NCBI RefSeq assembly: GCF_000970305.1
Contig: NZ_CP009517.1
Span: 3,782,001-3,846,000 of the forward strand
Length of the DNA: 64,000 bases
Origin: Methanosarcina barkeri 3
GTDB taxonomy: Archaea > Halobacteriota > Methanosarcinia > Methanosarcinales > Methanosarcinaceae
Direction: 5' to 3'
Shown here in pieces: positions 1 through 7,541 of the stretch. How positions within the stretch are numbered: the stretch's first letter is position 1; the number at the start of each line of letters is the position of its first letter. The notes under the pieces are model-generated. The model searched no databases. It was not told the DNA's origin and worked only from the letters and a program-made list of their open reading frames with translations. The position numbers were made by a program, and so were the translations under genes.

Positions 1-2
1 TT

Positions 3-446
3 GTAGTGGACGCAAGCGAAAAACCCGAAACAATCCTTCAGAAACTATCAACATCTCACGATACTCTCTGGGACCGAATACAGGGAGTTCCCATTATTAC
101 CGTACTTAATAAAGCAGATCTGGTTGATGAATCCGAATTTGACGCCATTATGGAACATGTAGGGTATATGGCCCCGAACCCGGTCTTTGTCTCTGCAAAA
201 AAAGGCACCGGGATGGATGCTCTAAAAGCCGAGATAATGAAACACCTGCCTCCCTGGTGTTTTTGCTCTCTTTCTCTTCCGAATTCGGAAAAAGGGATGT
301 CAATACTCTCCTGGCTGTATGAAGAAGGAATCGTGCATAGAGTTGAATTTGGACAACAGATTCTTGTAGATTATGAAGCCAGAACAGAGATAATTAACCG
401 TGCACATGCTCTCCTTGAACCTCAGGAAGCTCAAAGAAGTGAATGA
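3..446 (+). CDS. hflX: HflX-type GTPase, C-terminal part (5' end outside window)
   Basis: The frame is open to the left edge, so only about the last 147 codons are present. The fragment carries the late GTPase motifs: NKAD (the G4 NKxD element) in the segment around TVLNKADL and SAK (G5) in FVSAKKGTG. These are followed by a short C-terminal region ending in KALLEPQ-like charged residues. HflX proteins are ribosome-associated GTPases (family knowledge), and the N-terminal HflX domain and Walker A loop would lie outside the window. Era- or Obg-type GTPases are alternatives, but the VVDASE...HDTLWDRI context before NKAD fits HflX best. A GTG at position 6 is an internal codon, not the start. 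Confidence 0.8.
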   Translation, partial: VVDASEKPETILQKLSTSHDTLWDRIQGVPIITVLNKADLVDESEFDAIMEHVGYMAPNPVFVSAKKGTGMDALKAEIMKHLPPWCFCSLSLPNSEKGMSILSWLYEEGIVHRVEFGQQILVDYEARTEIINRAHALLEPQEAQRSE

Positions 447-526
447 TCCTGGTTAGATGTTCCTAAAAAGCCTGAATTTCGAGTCCAAACTTTTTTGAGA
501 AAAAGTTTGATCAAAAAGCAGGTCTT

Positions 527-796
527 TTAGAAACATCGGACTACAAATTTTTTCAAAAATTTGGATAAAATATGTCTAATATTTTTGTTTCGAGATGTAT
601 ACATTTCCTTACTTTTCTGAATAATATAAAGCTTTTTTAATATTAAGAAAACTACCGGAATATTGACAGAGTGTTTTTCAATATCGGTTTCTAAGAGAGT
701 TTTTCGTATAGTCCGAATACTGTTCGCATATATACGAAAGGTACTTATATCCACGAGTTGTTTGTACGTATGCGAACGGGTATCTACTGAAACCAT
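527..796 (-). CDS. small hypothetical protein, 89 aa
   Basis: The main support for this ORF is a strong ribosome binding site, AGGAGGG, about six bases before an ATG at 796. The N-terminal half is polar with many Arg/Ser/Thr residues (RSHTYKQL, FRIYANSIRTIRKTL), and the C-terminal half is Lys-rich and hydrophobic. I recognise no domain. It is divergent from the PHP gene, with a TTCG-N8-CGAA palindrome at 904-919 in the shared upstream region and two related palindromes inside its own coding sequence. It could be a decayed or spurious ORF, since composition is AT-rich and the C-terminus looks random. Confidence 0.4.
   Translation of the reverse strand: MVSVDTRSHTYKQLVDISTFRIYANSIRTIRKTLLETDIEKHSVNIPVVFLILKKLYIIQKSKEMYTSRNKNIRHILSKFLKKFVVRCF
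703..738. promoter_or_regulatory. pair of TTCG-N7/8-CGAA palindromes
   Basis: TTCG at 703-706 pairs with CGAA at 714-717 (7-base spacer), and TTCG at 723-726 pairs with CGAA at 735-738 (8-base spacer). The two dyads are 20 bases apart from start to start, about two helical turns. A degenerate third copy covers 761-776 and a perfect fourth is at 904-919. This spacing is typical of repressor operators, but these two lie inside a possible small ORF, so chance or coding constraint cannot be excluded. Confidence 0.35.
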
Positions 797-903
797 CAGA
801 CCCTCCTAATATCCTAAACTACACCCCTAAAACCAGATTTTTGCTATGTTTCTGCCCGTTCGCAGTTCCTCTTGATTTTCATTTTATTTTTAAGATATTT
901 TTG

Positions 904-919
904 TTCGTATATGAGCGAA
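904..919. promoter_or_regulatory. TTCG-N8-CGAA palindrome in a divergent intergenic region
   Basis: The dyad TTCGTATATGAGCGAA sits between the divergent small ORF (start 796) and the PHP gene (start 1033). It matches the palindrome at 723-738 in both arms and spacer length. The region also holds AT-rich, TATA-like sequence around 930-945. It is a candidate operator for one or both flanking genes. Confidence 0.35.
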
Positions 920-1032
920 TTTTTTTGTAAATTATAATAAACTCGGTTACCGATAGATTCTTGCCTCAAAATTCATATGATAGATTCCTGCTTCAAAATT
1001 TATATAAATCCATTTCTCATTCTTCTATTAGC

Positions 1033-1707
1033 ATGAAATTCGATCTGCACGTACATTCCGAGCATTCAAAAGATAGCAGCTCAAGTCATGACGATATTCT
1101 TGAAGCTGCAAGTAAAAAAGGACTTGACGGACTTGCTATTTGTGACCACGACACTGTGGAAGGCGGTCTTGCCTGTCAAAAAAGAGCCCTGGAACTTGGC
1201 CTTGAGCTTACGGTTATTCCAGGTGTGGAGGTTAGTTCTTCGAAGGGGCATATCCTTGTTCTCGGAATCAACCAGAATATCGAGCCTCTTCTAAGTCCGG
1301 AAGAAACGATAAAGAGAGCTAGAAAACTCGGAGGCACGGTTATTATTCCTCACCCCTTCAAGCGCAGTTCTCATGGGATAGGAAGCTTCGAAGGGCTTGA
1401 TATTGATGCCGCTGAGGTTTTCAATTCCCGCTGCCTTTTTAATAGAGCCAACCGAAAAGCCGCAGCCGAGGCAAAAAGGCTTGGAATCCCTGGCGTTGCA
1501 GGAAGCGATTCTCATATTCCCGAAATGGTGGGCCAGGCGTACACCGAAATCGACGCGCAGGAAAATACCCTTGAAGCCGTACTAGAAGCCATCAGGGAAG
1601 GAAAAGTTTCTCCTGCAGGAAAAAACACGCCCATGTCTATTATTCTTAAACAAATGTCAGGTAGTGCCATACGAAAAATCAAGAAAAAATTATTTCGTAA
1701 AGCATGA
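1033..1707 (+). CDS. PHP-domain metal-dependent phosphoesterase
   Basis: This is a 224-residue PHP-family protein. It opens with the metal-binding HVHSEHSKDSS motif, followed by CDHDTVEGG, the PGVEVSS strand, IIPHPF and the late GSDSHIPE motif. Together these supply the His/Asp ligands of a trinuclear metal site. Related short PHP proteins act as phosphoesterases on nucleotides or nucleotide-like substrates (family knowledge), and the substrate here cannot be read from sequence. I chose the ATG at 1033 because the PHP motif starts immediately after it; an upstream TTG at 961 would add 24 unconserved residues. It ends with a basic tail (IRKIKKKLFRKA). Confidence 0.85.
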   Translation: MKFDLHVHSEHSKDSSSSHDDILEAASKKGLDGLAICDHDTVEGGLACQKRALELGLELTVIPGVEVSSSKGHILVLGINQNIEPLLSPEETIKRARKLGGTVIIPHPFKRSSHGIGSFEGLDIDAAEVFNSRCLFNRANRKAAAEAKRLGIPGVAGSDSHIPEMVGQAYTEIDAQENTLEAVLEAIREGKVSPAGKNTPMSIILKQMSGSAIRKIKKKLFRKA

Positions 1708-2025
1708 GTCGCTCAAAAAAACTTTAGTATGCTGTGAAGTCTTAGCAGGACTGCAATTTACTTACGATTGCTTATTTTTTAGTGTCGTATTTTTCTATGA
1801 TTAGCAAGCATAAGGAAAATTTCTTCTATTCTTCATATATATCTCCCAGGCATATGCATATAAGTTAAGCAGCAATCAAAGTTTAGGTTTATTAGTTGCA
1901 AGATCAGATTAATCTAACCGAAGTAGCTGAAAATTGCTGTGAAACGCCATATTCAAAGGTTTAAAACGTCAAGTAGTATGGTAGATATACAAAATCCAGA
2001 CTAAACGAAGAGTAGGGGGTAAAGA
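1708..2025. other. intergenic region with promoter and start of duplicated block A
   Basis: From about 1783 onward the sequence is homologous to 4532-4783, so upstream DNA was duplicated together with the secreted-protein gene. A short segment at 1751-1772 (TTTACTTACGATTGC core) recurs at 2545-2566, on the far side of the gene. No ORF is credible here. Confidence 0.6.
1834..1843 (+). promoter_or_regulatory. candidate TATA box for secreted repeat protein A
   Basis: CATATATATC at this position is conserved in block B as CTTATATATC at 4583-4592. Flanking sequence is conserved too. An archaeal start about 25 bases downstream would give a leader of roughly 160 nt before the ATG at 2026. Confidence 0.4.
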
Positions 2026-2358
2026 ATGGGAAAACAAATATCTGAAAGAATAAGAAAAACACTGAACATTCTCCTGTTAGTCCTTTTTGCAACTTCTCTA
2101 GTAAGTACGTCCGTAAGCGCAGCTGAATCTGTAAAATATATAGAAAATAGCAATGACAGCTATACTCGCGGCTACTGTGAAGGATATTTAAAAGGATACA
2201 ACATGGGGTTTACAGATGGCATAACCGGTAGAAGTTCGCTCATGTTCCCCATGGTCTACTACGGGCCAGATTCCGGATACGATGGCGGATACTTTAACGG
2301 GCTTAGAGATGGGTACGGTGCCGGATTAAATATTGGAAAGAAATTATGCGGTATCTGA
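2026..2358 (+). CDS. small secreted protein with GYxxG repeats
   Basis: This is a 110-residue protein with a clear signal peptide: a basic N-terminus (GKQISERIRKTL), a hydrophobic core (NILLLVLFATSLV) and an SVSA cleavage site followed by AES. The mature part is built of short Gly/Tyr repeats (RGYCEGYLKGYNMGFTDG, then GYDGGYFNGLRDGYGAG), a pattern seen in small exported archaeal proteins of unknown role. The ribosome binding site is AGGGGG about nine bases before the ATG. A paralogue split by an insertion sequence lies at 4784-6579. It contains two Cys (one in GYCEGY, one near the C-terminus). Function is unknown; a structural or cell-surface role is inference. Confidence 0.75.
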   Translation: MGKQISERIRKTLNILLLVLFATSLVSTSVSAAESVKYIENSNDSYTRGYCEGYLKGYNMGFTDGITGRSSLMFPMVYYGPDSGYDGGYFNGLRDGYGAGLNIGKKLCGI

Positions 2359-2669
2359 TCCGACAAGTATCAGTGTGATTTTCCGGTGAAACAATTCTAA
2401 CGGTTATAAAAAACGGTTATAAAGCCTGCTGACATCCATACCGAACAAAAAAGAGTAAAACTCAAGAATGGAGTTTAAAAGAATTACTAACGCTAGAATT
2501 CCTGTTCAATAATTTGGAGACATGACCGGATTTTAGAGGGCCTGTAATTTACTTACGATTGCCTATCTCTGGTCAAAGAGGCTAAAGGGCTGTTTTGCCA
2601 GATTTGTCAATGATCCGCATGCCCTTTAACCTCGATTTGTTCTCTTTTTTTAATTTAAGGTTTTGCAAT
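2359..2669. other. intergenic region, downstream part of duplicated block A
   Basis: The segment to about 2480 is homologous to 6580-6690 behind the disrupted paralogue. The remainder holds the second copy of the TTTACTTACGATTGC segment (2545-2566). I see no gene. Confidence 0.6.
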
Positions 2670-3296
2670 TCATTGAATTGAACTAATTAGCTCATAGAAA
2701 TATTTCGATTCGTGAGTAAGATAAAAATTGTACCATGAATCTAACGTTTCCAGCGAGAATACGTCCAGTTTCTTCAACACATGAACAGTAAATTCCAGCG
2801 AAGCTGTTCCGGAAGCAGTAATCAGATTTCCGTCAGTTACAGCCGGTTCTTGTTTATAATACATTTCCCCTTCATAATTCGGACATGTCATTTTAAGGAA
2901 CCCAGGACCATTACTGGTGTGCCATCTATTGTTCAGCATCCCTTTTTCAGCAAGTCCCATTGTAGCGCCGCAAATTGCTCCAACAATCACACCTTTCTGC
3001 AAACACTCTTCAGCCTTTTTTAAAATAGGGTCGTGAATTGCTTCTGTCCATGTATTTCCTCCAGGGAGTATCAGGGCTGCCGCATCTTCAATAATAAGTT
3101 CTTCATGTCCGATATCAGGTATTACTTTTATACCACCCATTGTAATTACAGGAGTATTATCTATGCCAACTGTAACTATTTTTAAAGGTTGAGCCTCTTT
3201 TCTATAGAATCTTCCCGAGTTTACTTCAGCGCTTAAATAACCAACTTCCCAGTCAGCCATTGTGTCAAATACGTAAAGATATACTGTGCTTTTCAT
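2670..3296 (-). CDS. DJ-1/PfpI family protein (class I glutamine amidotransferase-like)
   Basis: The protein has the DJ-1/PfpI fold signature: an N-terminal YLYVFDTMADWEVG strand-loop with the conserved acidic residue (E in DWE), then AALILPGGNTW and a nucleophile elbow GAICGATMGLA with the catalytic-type Cys. The histidine segment follows as NNRWHTSNGPG. Members act as glyoxalases, deglycases or peptidases (family knowledge); this one is best called a PfpI-like hydrolase. The ATG at 3296 begins the first strand, and a GTG at 3308 is possible. It occurs only in block A, between the secreted-protein gene and the broken SnoaL gene, so it was either gained by A or lost from B. Confidence 0.75.
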   Translation of the reverse strand: MKSTVYLYVFDTMADWEVGYLSAEVNSGRFYRKEAQPLKIVTVGIDNTPVITMGGIKVIPDIGHEELIIEDAAALILPGGNTWTEAIHDPILKKAEECLQKGVIVGAICGATMGLAEKGMLNNRWHTSNGPGFLKMTCPNYEGEMYYKQEPAVTDGNLITASGTASLEFTVHVLKKLDVFSLETLDSWYNFYLTHESKYFYELISSIQ

Positions 3297-3413
3297 ACGT
3301 GATCCCACTGTTAAAATATCAAAATCATCTGTTTTATCCTTAGTCTTATAACGTAAAAAAAAAAATTGTAAGATAATTGTATTAAATTAAGGATTTTTAC
3401 AAAACCCTGAAAG

Positions 3414-3778
3414 TTAGATTTCATTATAATGAGCAATGCTTTTATTAACCTTACCATCTTCTCCAAAAAACAAAATTTCTGCAGCACGTTTTCCGAAAAC
3501 AGCCTTATAATAAATTACCAGGCTATTGACACTTACAAACACATCAAGCAGCTCAAACCGAAGATCAGGGACTTTTTCAAGTGCTTTTTCCCAGTATGGT
3601 TTCACATTTTTCTTACCTTTAAGGGTGCCTGTTTGATCATTCATTACTAGGACTATCATATAGGGGTGGTCATCTCGAAGTCTTCACTATAATGGTCAAG
3701 AATTCTGTCAATATTATGAGAGTTCCAGGCTTCAATCAATTCTCTGGCAAATTTCTGTGCTTCAATTAGTGATATCAT
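3414..3778 (-). pseudogene. SnoaL-like (NTF2 fold) gene, frameshifted copy
   Basis: Translation from the ATG at 3778 follows the intact paralogue (6823-7185) through WN-SHNIDRILDHYSEDFEMTTPI and then hits TGA. The cause is two extra bases near 3658-3662: this copy reads CTATATGATAG where the paralogue reads CCTATGATAG. The remainder (3414-3659) continues nearly identical to the paralogue in the shifted frame. The downstream half could only be translated separately from an internal ATG with no good ribosome binding site. It is a recent pseudogene of a duplicated gene. Confidence 0.75.
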
Positions 3779-4082
3779 TTAAATAGCTCTTATACTTCTA
3801 ATAAATCGGAACTCCAAAGTTATTAAAATTTTTATTATTTATTAGAGAATTCCAGTTTGCTGTGGTTCCAGGAAAAAGGAATTTTAGTGCCCACAACAAA
3901 ATAACCTATGCAACACACAATTATGTTTGAACTAGATAGTTGAGCTTGTTTGCGAAAATATTTGGGTACAGTATAAAAACGTGCCTAAGTTATTTCGCTA
4001 CGGGTACTTAGTTGGATTTTCCTTGAATGACTGTAATTATTAATCTACTATTATTCCGAATTTATTTTTACTAGACTCTTAA

Positions 4083-4187
4083 TTAATCCCATTTCAACTT
4101 ACGGAGTAATTTCACAATAATTATCACAAATATAACAGGTATTATTACATTGAGCACAATCATTATTATTTCATTGATCCCCATCAT
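4083..4187 (-). CDS. tiny single-span membrane peptide (34 aa), paralogue 2
   Basis: An ATG at 4187 is preceded by AGGGGGC at a proper ribosome-binding distance and opens a 34-codon frame. The peptide starts MMGINEIIMIVLNVIIP, continues as a hydrophobic helix and ends KLLRKLKWD. It aligns end to end with the neighbouring peptide at 4210-4311: both have the start (M)MxGxxEII, a hydrophobic core with VI in the middle and a basic K-LL-KLKW tail. Conservation of protein sequence, length, ribosome binding site and orientation argues that both are expressed. Function is unknown; a membrane-active or regulatory small protein is inference. Confidence 0.6.
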   Translation of the reverse strand: MMGINEIIMIVLNVIIPVIFVIIIVKLLRKLKWD

Positions 4188-4209
4188 TTTACAGCCCCCT
4201 ACTTAATTT

Positions 4210-4311
4210 TCATTTCCATTTTAATTTAAAAAGCAGTTTCAAAATTAATATAAAGAATATAACAGATATTATTATGCTGAGCGCAAATATTATTTCAGAG
4301 GTACCTATCAT
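4210..4311 (-). CDS. tiny single-span membrane peptide (33 aa), paralogue 1
   Basis: The frame opens at an ATG (4311; a GTG at 4314 is an alternative) behind a strong AAGGGGGGC site. It encodes a 33-residue peptide starting MIGTSEIIFALSIII and ending KLLFKLKWK. One transmembrane helix is flanked by a basic, Trp-containing C-terminus. The following paralogue starts 22 bases after its stop, so the two probably share a transcript. They lie between the two copies of the duplicated block. Confidence 0.6.
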   Translation of the reverse strand: MIGTSEIIFALSIIISVIFFILILKLLFKLKWK

Positions 4312-4783
4312 CACCTTATTGCCCCCCTTATTTTTATCAATTATGAATTAAAATTATACTGTTTTTTGTAATATATTTTCTTATTACTATATACTGTTTC
4401 CTGTAGTTCTTTTTCACTGATATCGGCGGATTAAAGAGTTTCAGAACCATCGGATCAACAGCGTGGCTCAACAACGTTTTTGTGATATTGAGCGATCAAT
4501 TCTCCTTTTTTTGATTTATTTCGATCTTTATTGTCCTTTTTTTCTATAATTAATAAGCATAAGGAGAATTTCTTCTATTCTCCTTATATATCTCCCAGTT
4601 GTATGCATATAAGTTGAGCAGCAATAGAAATTAAGGTTTATTAATCTCAAAGTCGGGCTAATCTAACCGATGCAGCTTAAAAAATTGCTGTGGACGCAAT
4701 AAATATTCAAAGGTTTATAACACGAATTATAGTAAAATGACCACAAAATCCAGATTGATTAAACAAAGAGTTGGGGGTAAAGA
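4312..4783. other. intergenic region leading into duplicated block B
   Basis: The first 200 bases hold nothing recognisable. From 4532 the sequence is homologous to 1783-2025, including the putative TATA box at 4583-4592 and the AAAGGTTTA segment before the gene. Confidence 0.55.
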
Positions 4784-5011
4784 ATGGGAAAACAAATATC
4801 TGAAAGAATAAGAAAGACACTGAGCATTTTCCTATTAGTCCTTTTTGTAGCTTCGCTGACGGCTTCGTCCGTAAGTGCAGCTACATCTGTAAAATATGGA
4901 GACAAAAGCAATGACAGCTATACTCGCGGCTACTGGGAAGGATACTCAAAAGGATACAGTGCCGGGTTTACAGACGGCATAGCCGGTAAAAGTCCACTAA
5001 TGTTCCCATTG

Positions 5012-6454
5012 GTCATCGGTTAAGGAATTATTTCCTTCTCCTCTCACTCTTTTTTTGATTCAGTCTCTTCATTTCTTACTCAAACCATTCATCTCTAAAC
5101 CTTTCTCTGTTTACATGTGGATCCAATGCTTGACTTTCATATACACTCATTATCGTTTCAAAAGTTCTCTGAATTCCACATCTATTCAGAATTACTGTCA
5201 ACAAATCTGATGCATTCTCTGCAAATATTGTACTCCAACGTAACTGCGTATATCTAGCCATTTTTTCAGGATGAGCTGTTGAGTTTCTTACAAGAGAATA
5301 AATTCTTCTGCTAACAATTAGTGTCAACATTGCTGTCCAAATTAGAGCTTCAATCACCTGCACATTCTTTGTTTCAAGAACGTCCAGAGCGTATTTGCTT
5401 TTCATCTCCTTAAACAGCAATTCTATATCCCATCTTGCCCCATATAATTTTGCAATGTCTTTTGCATTCAAAACATCTTTCTGAATGTTTGTGATATATA
5501 TGTGGTGCTTTTCGTCCTCATCATTATATACCGCAACAAGACGTACACTCATCTCATCCGGTTTTTGCTTGCCTTTATACGCTCTTCTTTTGAATGCTAT
5601 TTTTACAACTGCGTCAATATCTTTTCCAGAAAGTTGCTTAATACATTCACTAACAGGTTTTCCAGCGAACTCTTTGCTTTTTGTCTTAGAAAGTCCCTCT
5701 TCAACAGAAACAAGAATAGGGTCCATATTCTTCCTAATTCTTGATACAAAATATCCCCCATTTTCTTCAACTCTTGCAAACATTTGAGTTTTGTAGAAAC
5801 CAAGATCAACAAGGAGAATACGATCTTTGATCCAGGGACCTATTTTTAATGTCTTTACCTCAGCTGTTTTTTCAGAGTACAGAGCAACGGTTCTAGGTCC
5901 ATTAGCAACTGCACTTACCATAACTCCAACTTTTACTCCTGCAGCTACTGTTCTTGATCTTGCTGCCGGAAACTTGTCTGCTAACGAGGAATGGAGACGA
6001 ACAATTGTGCTGTCCTGAATGACAACATCTTGGAAGGTTTCGAGTTTCTTGCTAAGTTTCCTACCAGGTTCTTTTGCAAGTTCTTCCATGCCATGAATTA
6101 CACATTGGTGAAGAAACTCAACAAGTTCTGGAGTAAAACGATAGTACCAGCTGCTATCACTTATGGTTTTTTGTGACTCAGTTTCATATTCTCGTTTTAA
6201 ACTGGCAAGTGTACGCTGCAAGCGTACACCAAAACTGAGAGTTAAAACCCAAAAGATAATGACAGGGTCAATTTTACGTTCACGTACTATAAGACCAGTT
6301 TCTTTGGCAGTTTGCCTTAACCACTCTTCGGGAAACATTTCCCGAAGAGAGTCTTCAAGAGTAGGTAGGGGACGAGGAGACATAGATACAGAGATATTTA
6401 GGTATTATTATAAAAACATGTACAAGAGAGGGAATTTAATGCTTAACCGATGAC
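5012..6454. mobile_element. complete IS4-family insertion sequence, 1443 bp
   Basis: Perfect 13-base terminal inverted repeats (GTCATCGGTTAAG at 5012-5024 and its complement at 6442-6454) bound a single transposase gene on the minus strand. It sits in the secreted-protein gene of block B, oriented against it. Both flanks carry a version of the same target segment (CTAATGTTCC at 4997-5006 and 6460-6469), but the two are not identical and the right copy is five bases from the repeat. The target duplication is therefore imperfect or old. Confidence 0.85.
5076..6383 (-). CDS. IS4-family transposase (DDE type)
   Basis: This is a 435-residue transposase with the DDE triad at D124 (VIQDSTIVRL), D193 (LLVDLGF) and E321. 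The last lies in the IS4 signature Y(2)R(3)E(6)K: Y314, R317, E321 and K328 in YGARWDIELLFKEMK. This spacing is the family hallmark. No frameshift is visible and the gene fills the element between the terminal repeats, so the copy may still be active. ISH8-like archaeal members have the same architecture (recollection, not searched). Confidence 0.9.
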   Translation of the reverse strand: MSPRPLPTLEDSLREMFPEEWLRQTAKETGLIVRERKIDPVIIFWVLTLSFGVRLQRTLASLKREYETESQKTISDSSWYYRFTPELVEFLHQCVIHGMEELAKEPGRKLSKKLETFQDVVIQDSTIVRLHSSLADKFPAARSRTVAAGVKVGVMVSAVANGPRTVALYSEKTAEVKTLKIGPWIKDRILLVDLGFYKTQMFARVEENGGYFVSRIRKNMDPILVSVEEGLSKTKSKEFAGKPVSECIKQLSGKDIDAVVKIAFKRRAYKGKQKPDEMSVRLVAVYNDEDEKHHIYITNIQKDVLNAKDIAKLYGARWDIELLFKEMKSKYALDVLETKNVQVIEALIWTAMLTLIVSRRIYSLVRNSTAHPEKMARYTQLRWSTIFAENASDLLTVILNRCGIQRTFETIMSVYESQALDPHVNRERFRDEWFE

Positions 6455-6822
6455 GCATGCTAATGTTCCTAATGATCTATTACGGGCCAGATTCCGGATA
6501 CGATGGCGGATACTTTAACGGATTTAGAGACGGGTACGGTGCTGGATATAGCACTGGAAAGAAACTATACGATCTCTGATCCGGTGAGCATCACTACGGT
6601 TTCCCGGTGAGATGACTCCATCGGTGATATACCAGGTGATGATAATTCATACCGGAACAAAAAGAGTAAACTCAAGATCTGTTTACTTGAATACAGAATC
6701 TAATGGACTTATAGGAAAGAGATATTTTCTGTGACAAAATGGATTAGATGGATTTAAACCTGAAGAGAGAACTGGTCAAGTAAATGGATCTGTAAAACGA
6801 ACTCAGGTTGAAACCTTAAAAA

Positions 6823-7185
6823 TCAAATTTCGTTATAATGAGCAATGCTTCTATTAACCTTACCATCTTCTCCAAAAAACAAAATTTCTGCAGCACGTTT
6901 TCCGAAAACGGCCTTATAATAAATTACCAGGCTATTGACACTTACAAATACGTCAAGCAACTCAAACCGAAGATCAGGGACTTTTTCAAGTGCTTTTTCC
7001 CAGTATGGTTTCACATTTTTCTTACCTTTGAGGGTGCCTGTTTGATCGTTCATTACAAGAACTATCATAGGAGTGGTCATCTCGAAATCTTCACTATAAT
7101 GCTCGAGAATTCTATCAATGTTATGAGAATTCCAGGCCTCAATCCATTCTCTGGCAAATTCCTGTGCTTCAAGTACTGATATCAT
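6823..7185 (-). CDS. SnoaL-like / NTF2-fold protein
   Basis: This is a 120-residue single-domain protein. The opening FAREWIEAWNSHNIDRILEHYSEDFEM is typical of SnoaL-like polyketide-cyclase and NTF2-fold proteins (helix, W-x-x-A-W, H-D-like segment, Y-x-x-D). It ends with a beta-rich stretch containing VFVSVNSLVIYYK. Members range from isomerases to small-molecule binders, so no substrate can be assigned. It is the intact partner of the frameshifted gene at 3414-3778 and is convergent with the disrupted secreted-protein gene. Confidence 0.7.
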   Translation of the reverse strand: MISVLEAQEFAREWIEAWNSHNIDRILEHYSEDFEMTTPMIVLVMNDQTGTLKGKKNVKPYWEKALEKVPDLRFELLDVFVSVNSLVIYYKAVFGKRAAEILFFGEDGKVNRSIAHYNEI

Positions 7186-7440
7186 TTAAACAGCTCCCAT
7201 ATTTCTAGAGGATCGGAATTTCTAAAAGTATTTAAATTTCTCGATCTGTTTGGGAGTTCCGATTTGCTGTGTTTCCAGAAAAAAGAAATATTCCGGATTC
7301 ATTTTTATTCTGGATACGGTTTTAGAGATATTTTGACATCTTGTGGAAATGTGAAAAATAGAGACTACAGGCATTGATTTTCTTAAAAGAAAATAACTTA
7401 TCGCTTACTGTCATATCCTTCTATAAGCTCAAAACCTGTA

Positions 7441-7510
7441 AAACCGAACGAAACCGAACGAAACTGAACAAAATTGGACGAAACTGAACTAAACGGAACA
7501 AAACTGAACG
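7441..7510. repeat. seven tandem 10-bp repeats (AAACYGAACR)
   Basis: Seven consecutive 10-base units start at 7441 (AAACCGAACG, AAACTGAACA, AAACGGAACA and variants). The period is close to one helical turn, so each unit faces the same side of the helix. The array ends about 30 bases before the ATG at 7542, in the position of a 5' leader or promoter-proximal site. An opposite-strand ORF across it is an artefact of the repeat. Confidence 0.75.
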
Positions 7511-7541
7511 GAACCAAAGGTTTATAGTTGGGGGATAAACA

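Larger units (their letters stand above)
1783..3885. repeat. segmental duplication, copy A
   Basis: Copy A pairs with 4532-7295 (copy B). Shared parts in order are the upstream region, the secreted Gly/Tyr-repeat gene, its downstream region to about 2480, the SnoaL-like gene (3414-3778) and about 100 bases beyond it. Copy A alone contains the DJ-1/PfpI gene (about 2500-3380). Copy B alone contains an insertion sequence. Confidence 0.75.
4784..6579 (+). pseudogene. secreted GYxxG-repeat protein, paralogue disrupted by IS4-type element
   Basis: The 5' part (4784-5011) encodes the same signal peptide and first repeat block as the intact gene at 2026. It then runs into the insertion sequence, where the frame ends after LVIG at 5023. 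The 3' part resumes after the element (about 6455-6579) with MFLMIYYGPDSGYDGGYFNG and ends at the TGA at 6577-6579, matching the C-terminus of the intact paralogue. The 5' part could still give a truncated 79-residue exported peptide. The AGTTGGGGGT ribosome binding site before 4784 is intact. Confidence 0.8.
4532..7295. repeat. segmental duplication, copy B (interrupted by an insertion sequence)
   Basis: This is homologous to 1783-3885. Gene order and orientation are conserved: the secreted Gly/Tyr-repeat gene on the plus strand convergent with the SnoaL-like gene on the minus strand. It differs by a 1443 bp insertion element and by lacking the DJ-1/PfpI gene. Confidence 0.75.

Noticed and set aside
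961..1032. Longer N-terminus of the PHP protein from a TTG at 961
   Set aside because: The added 24 residues are not conserved in type and the PHP metal motif begins right after the ATG at 1033.
4400..4500. Possible transposase or gene remnant on the minus strand
   Set aside because: Only about 45 codons without stop, no recognisable motif and no ribosome binding site.
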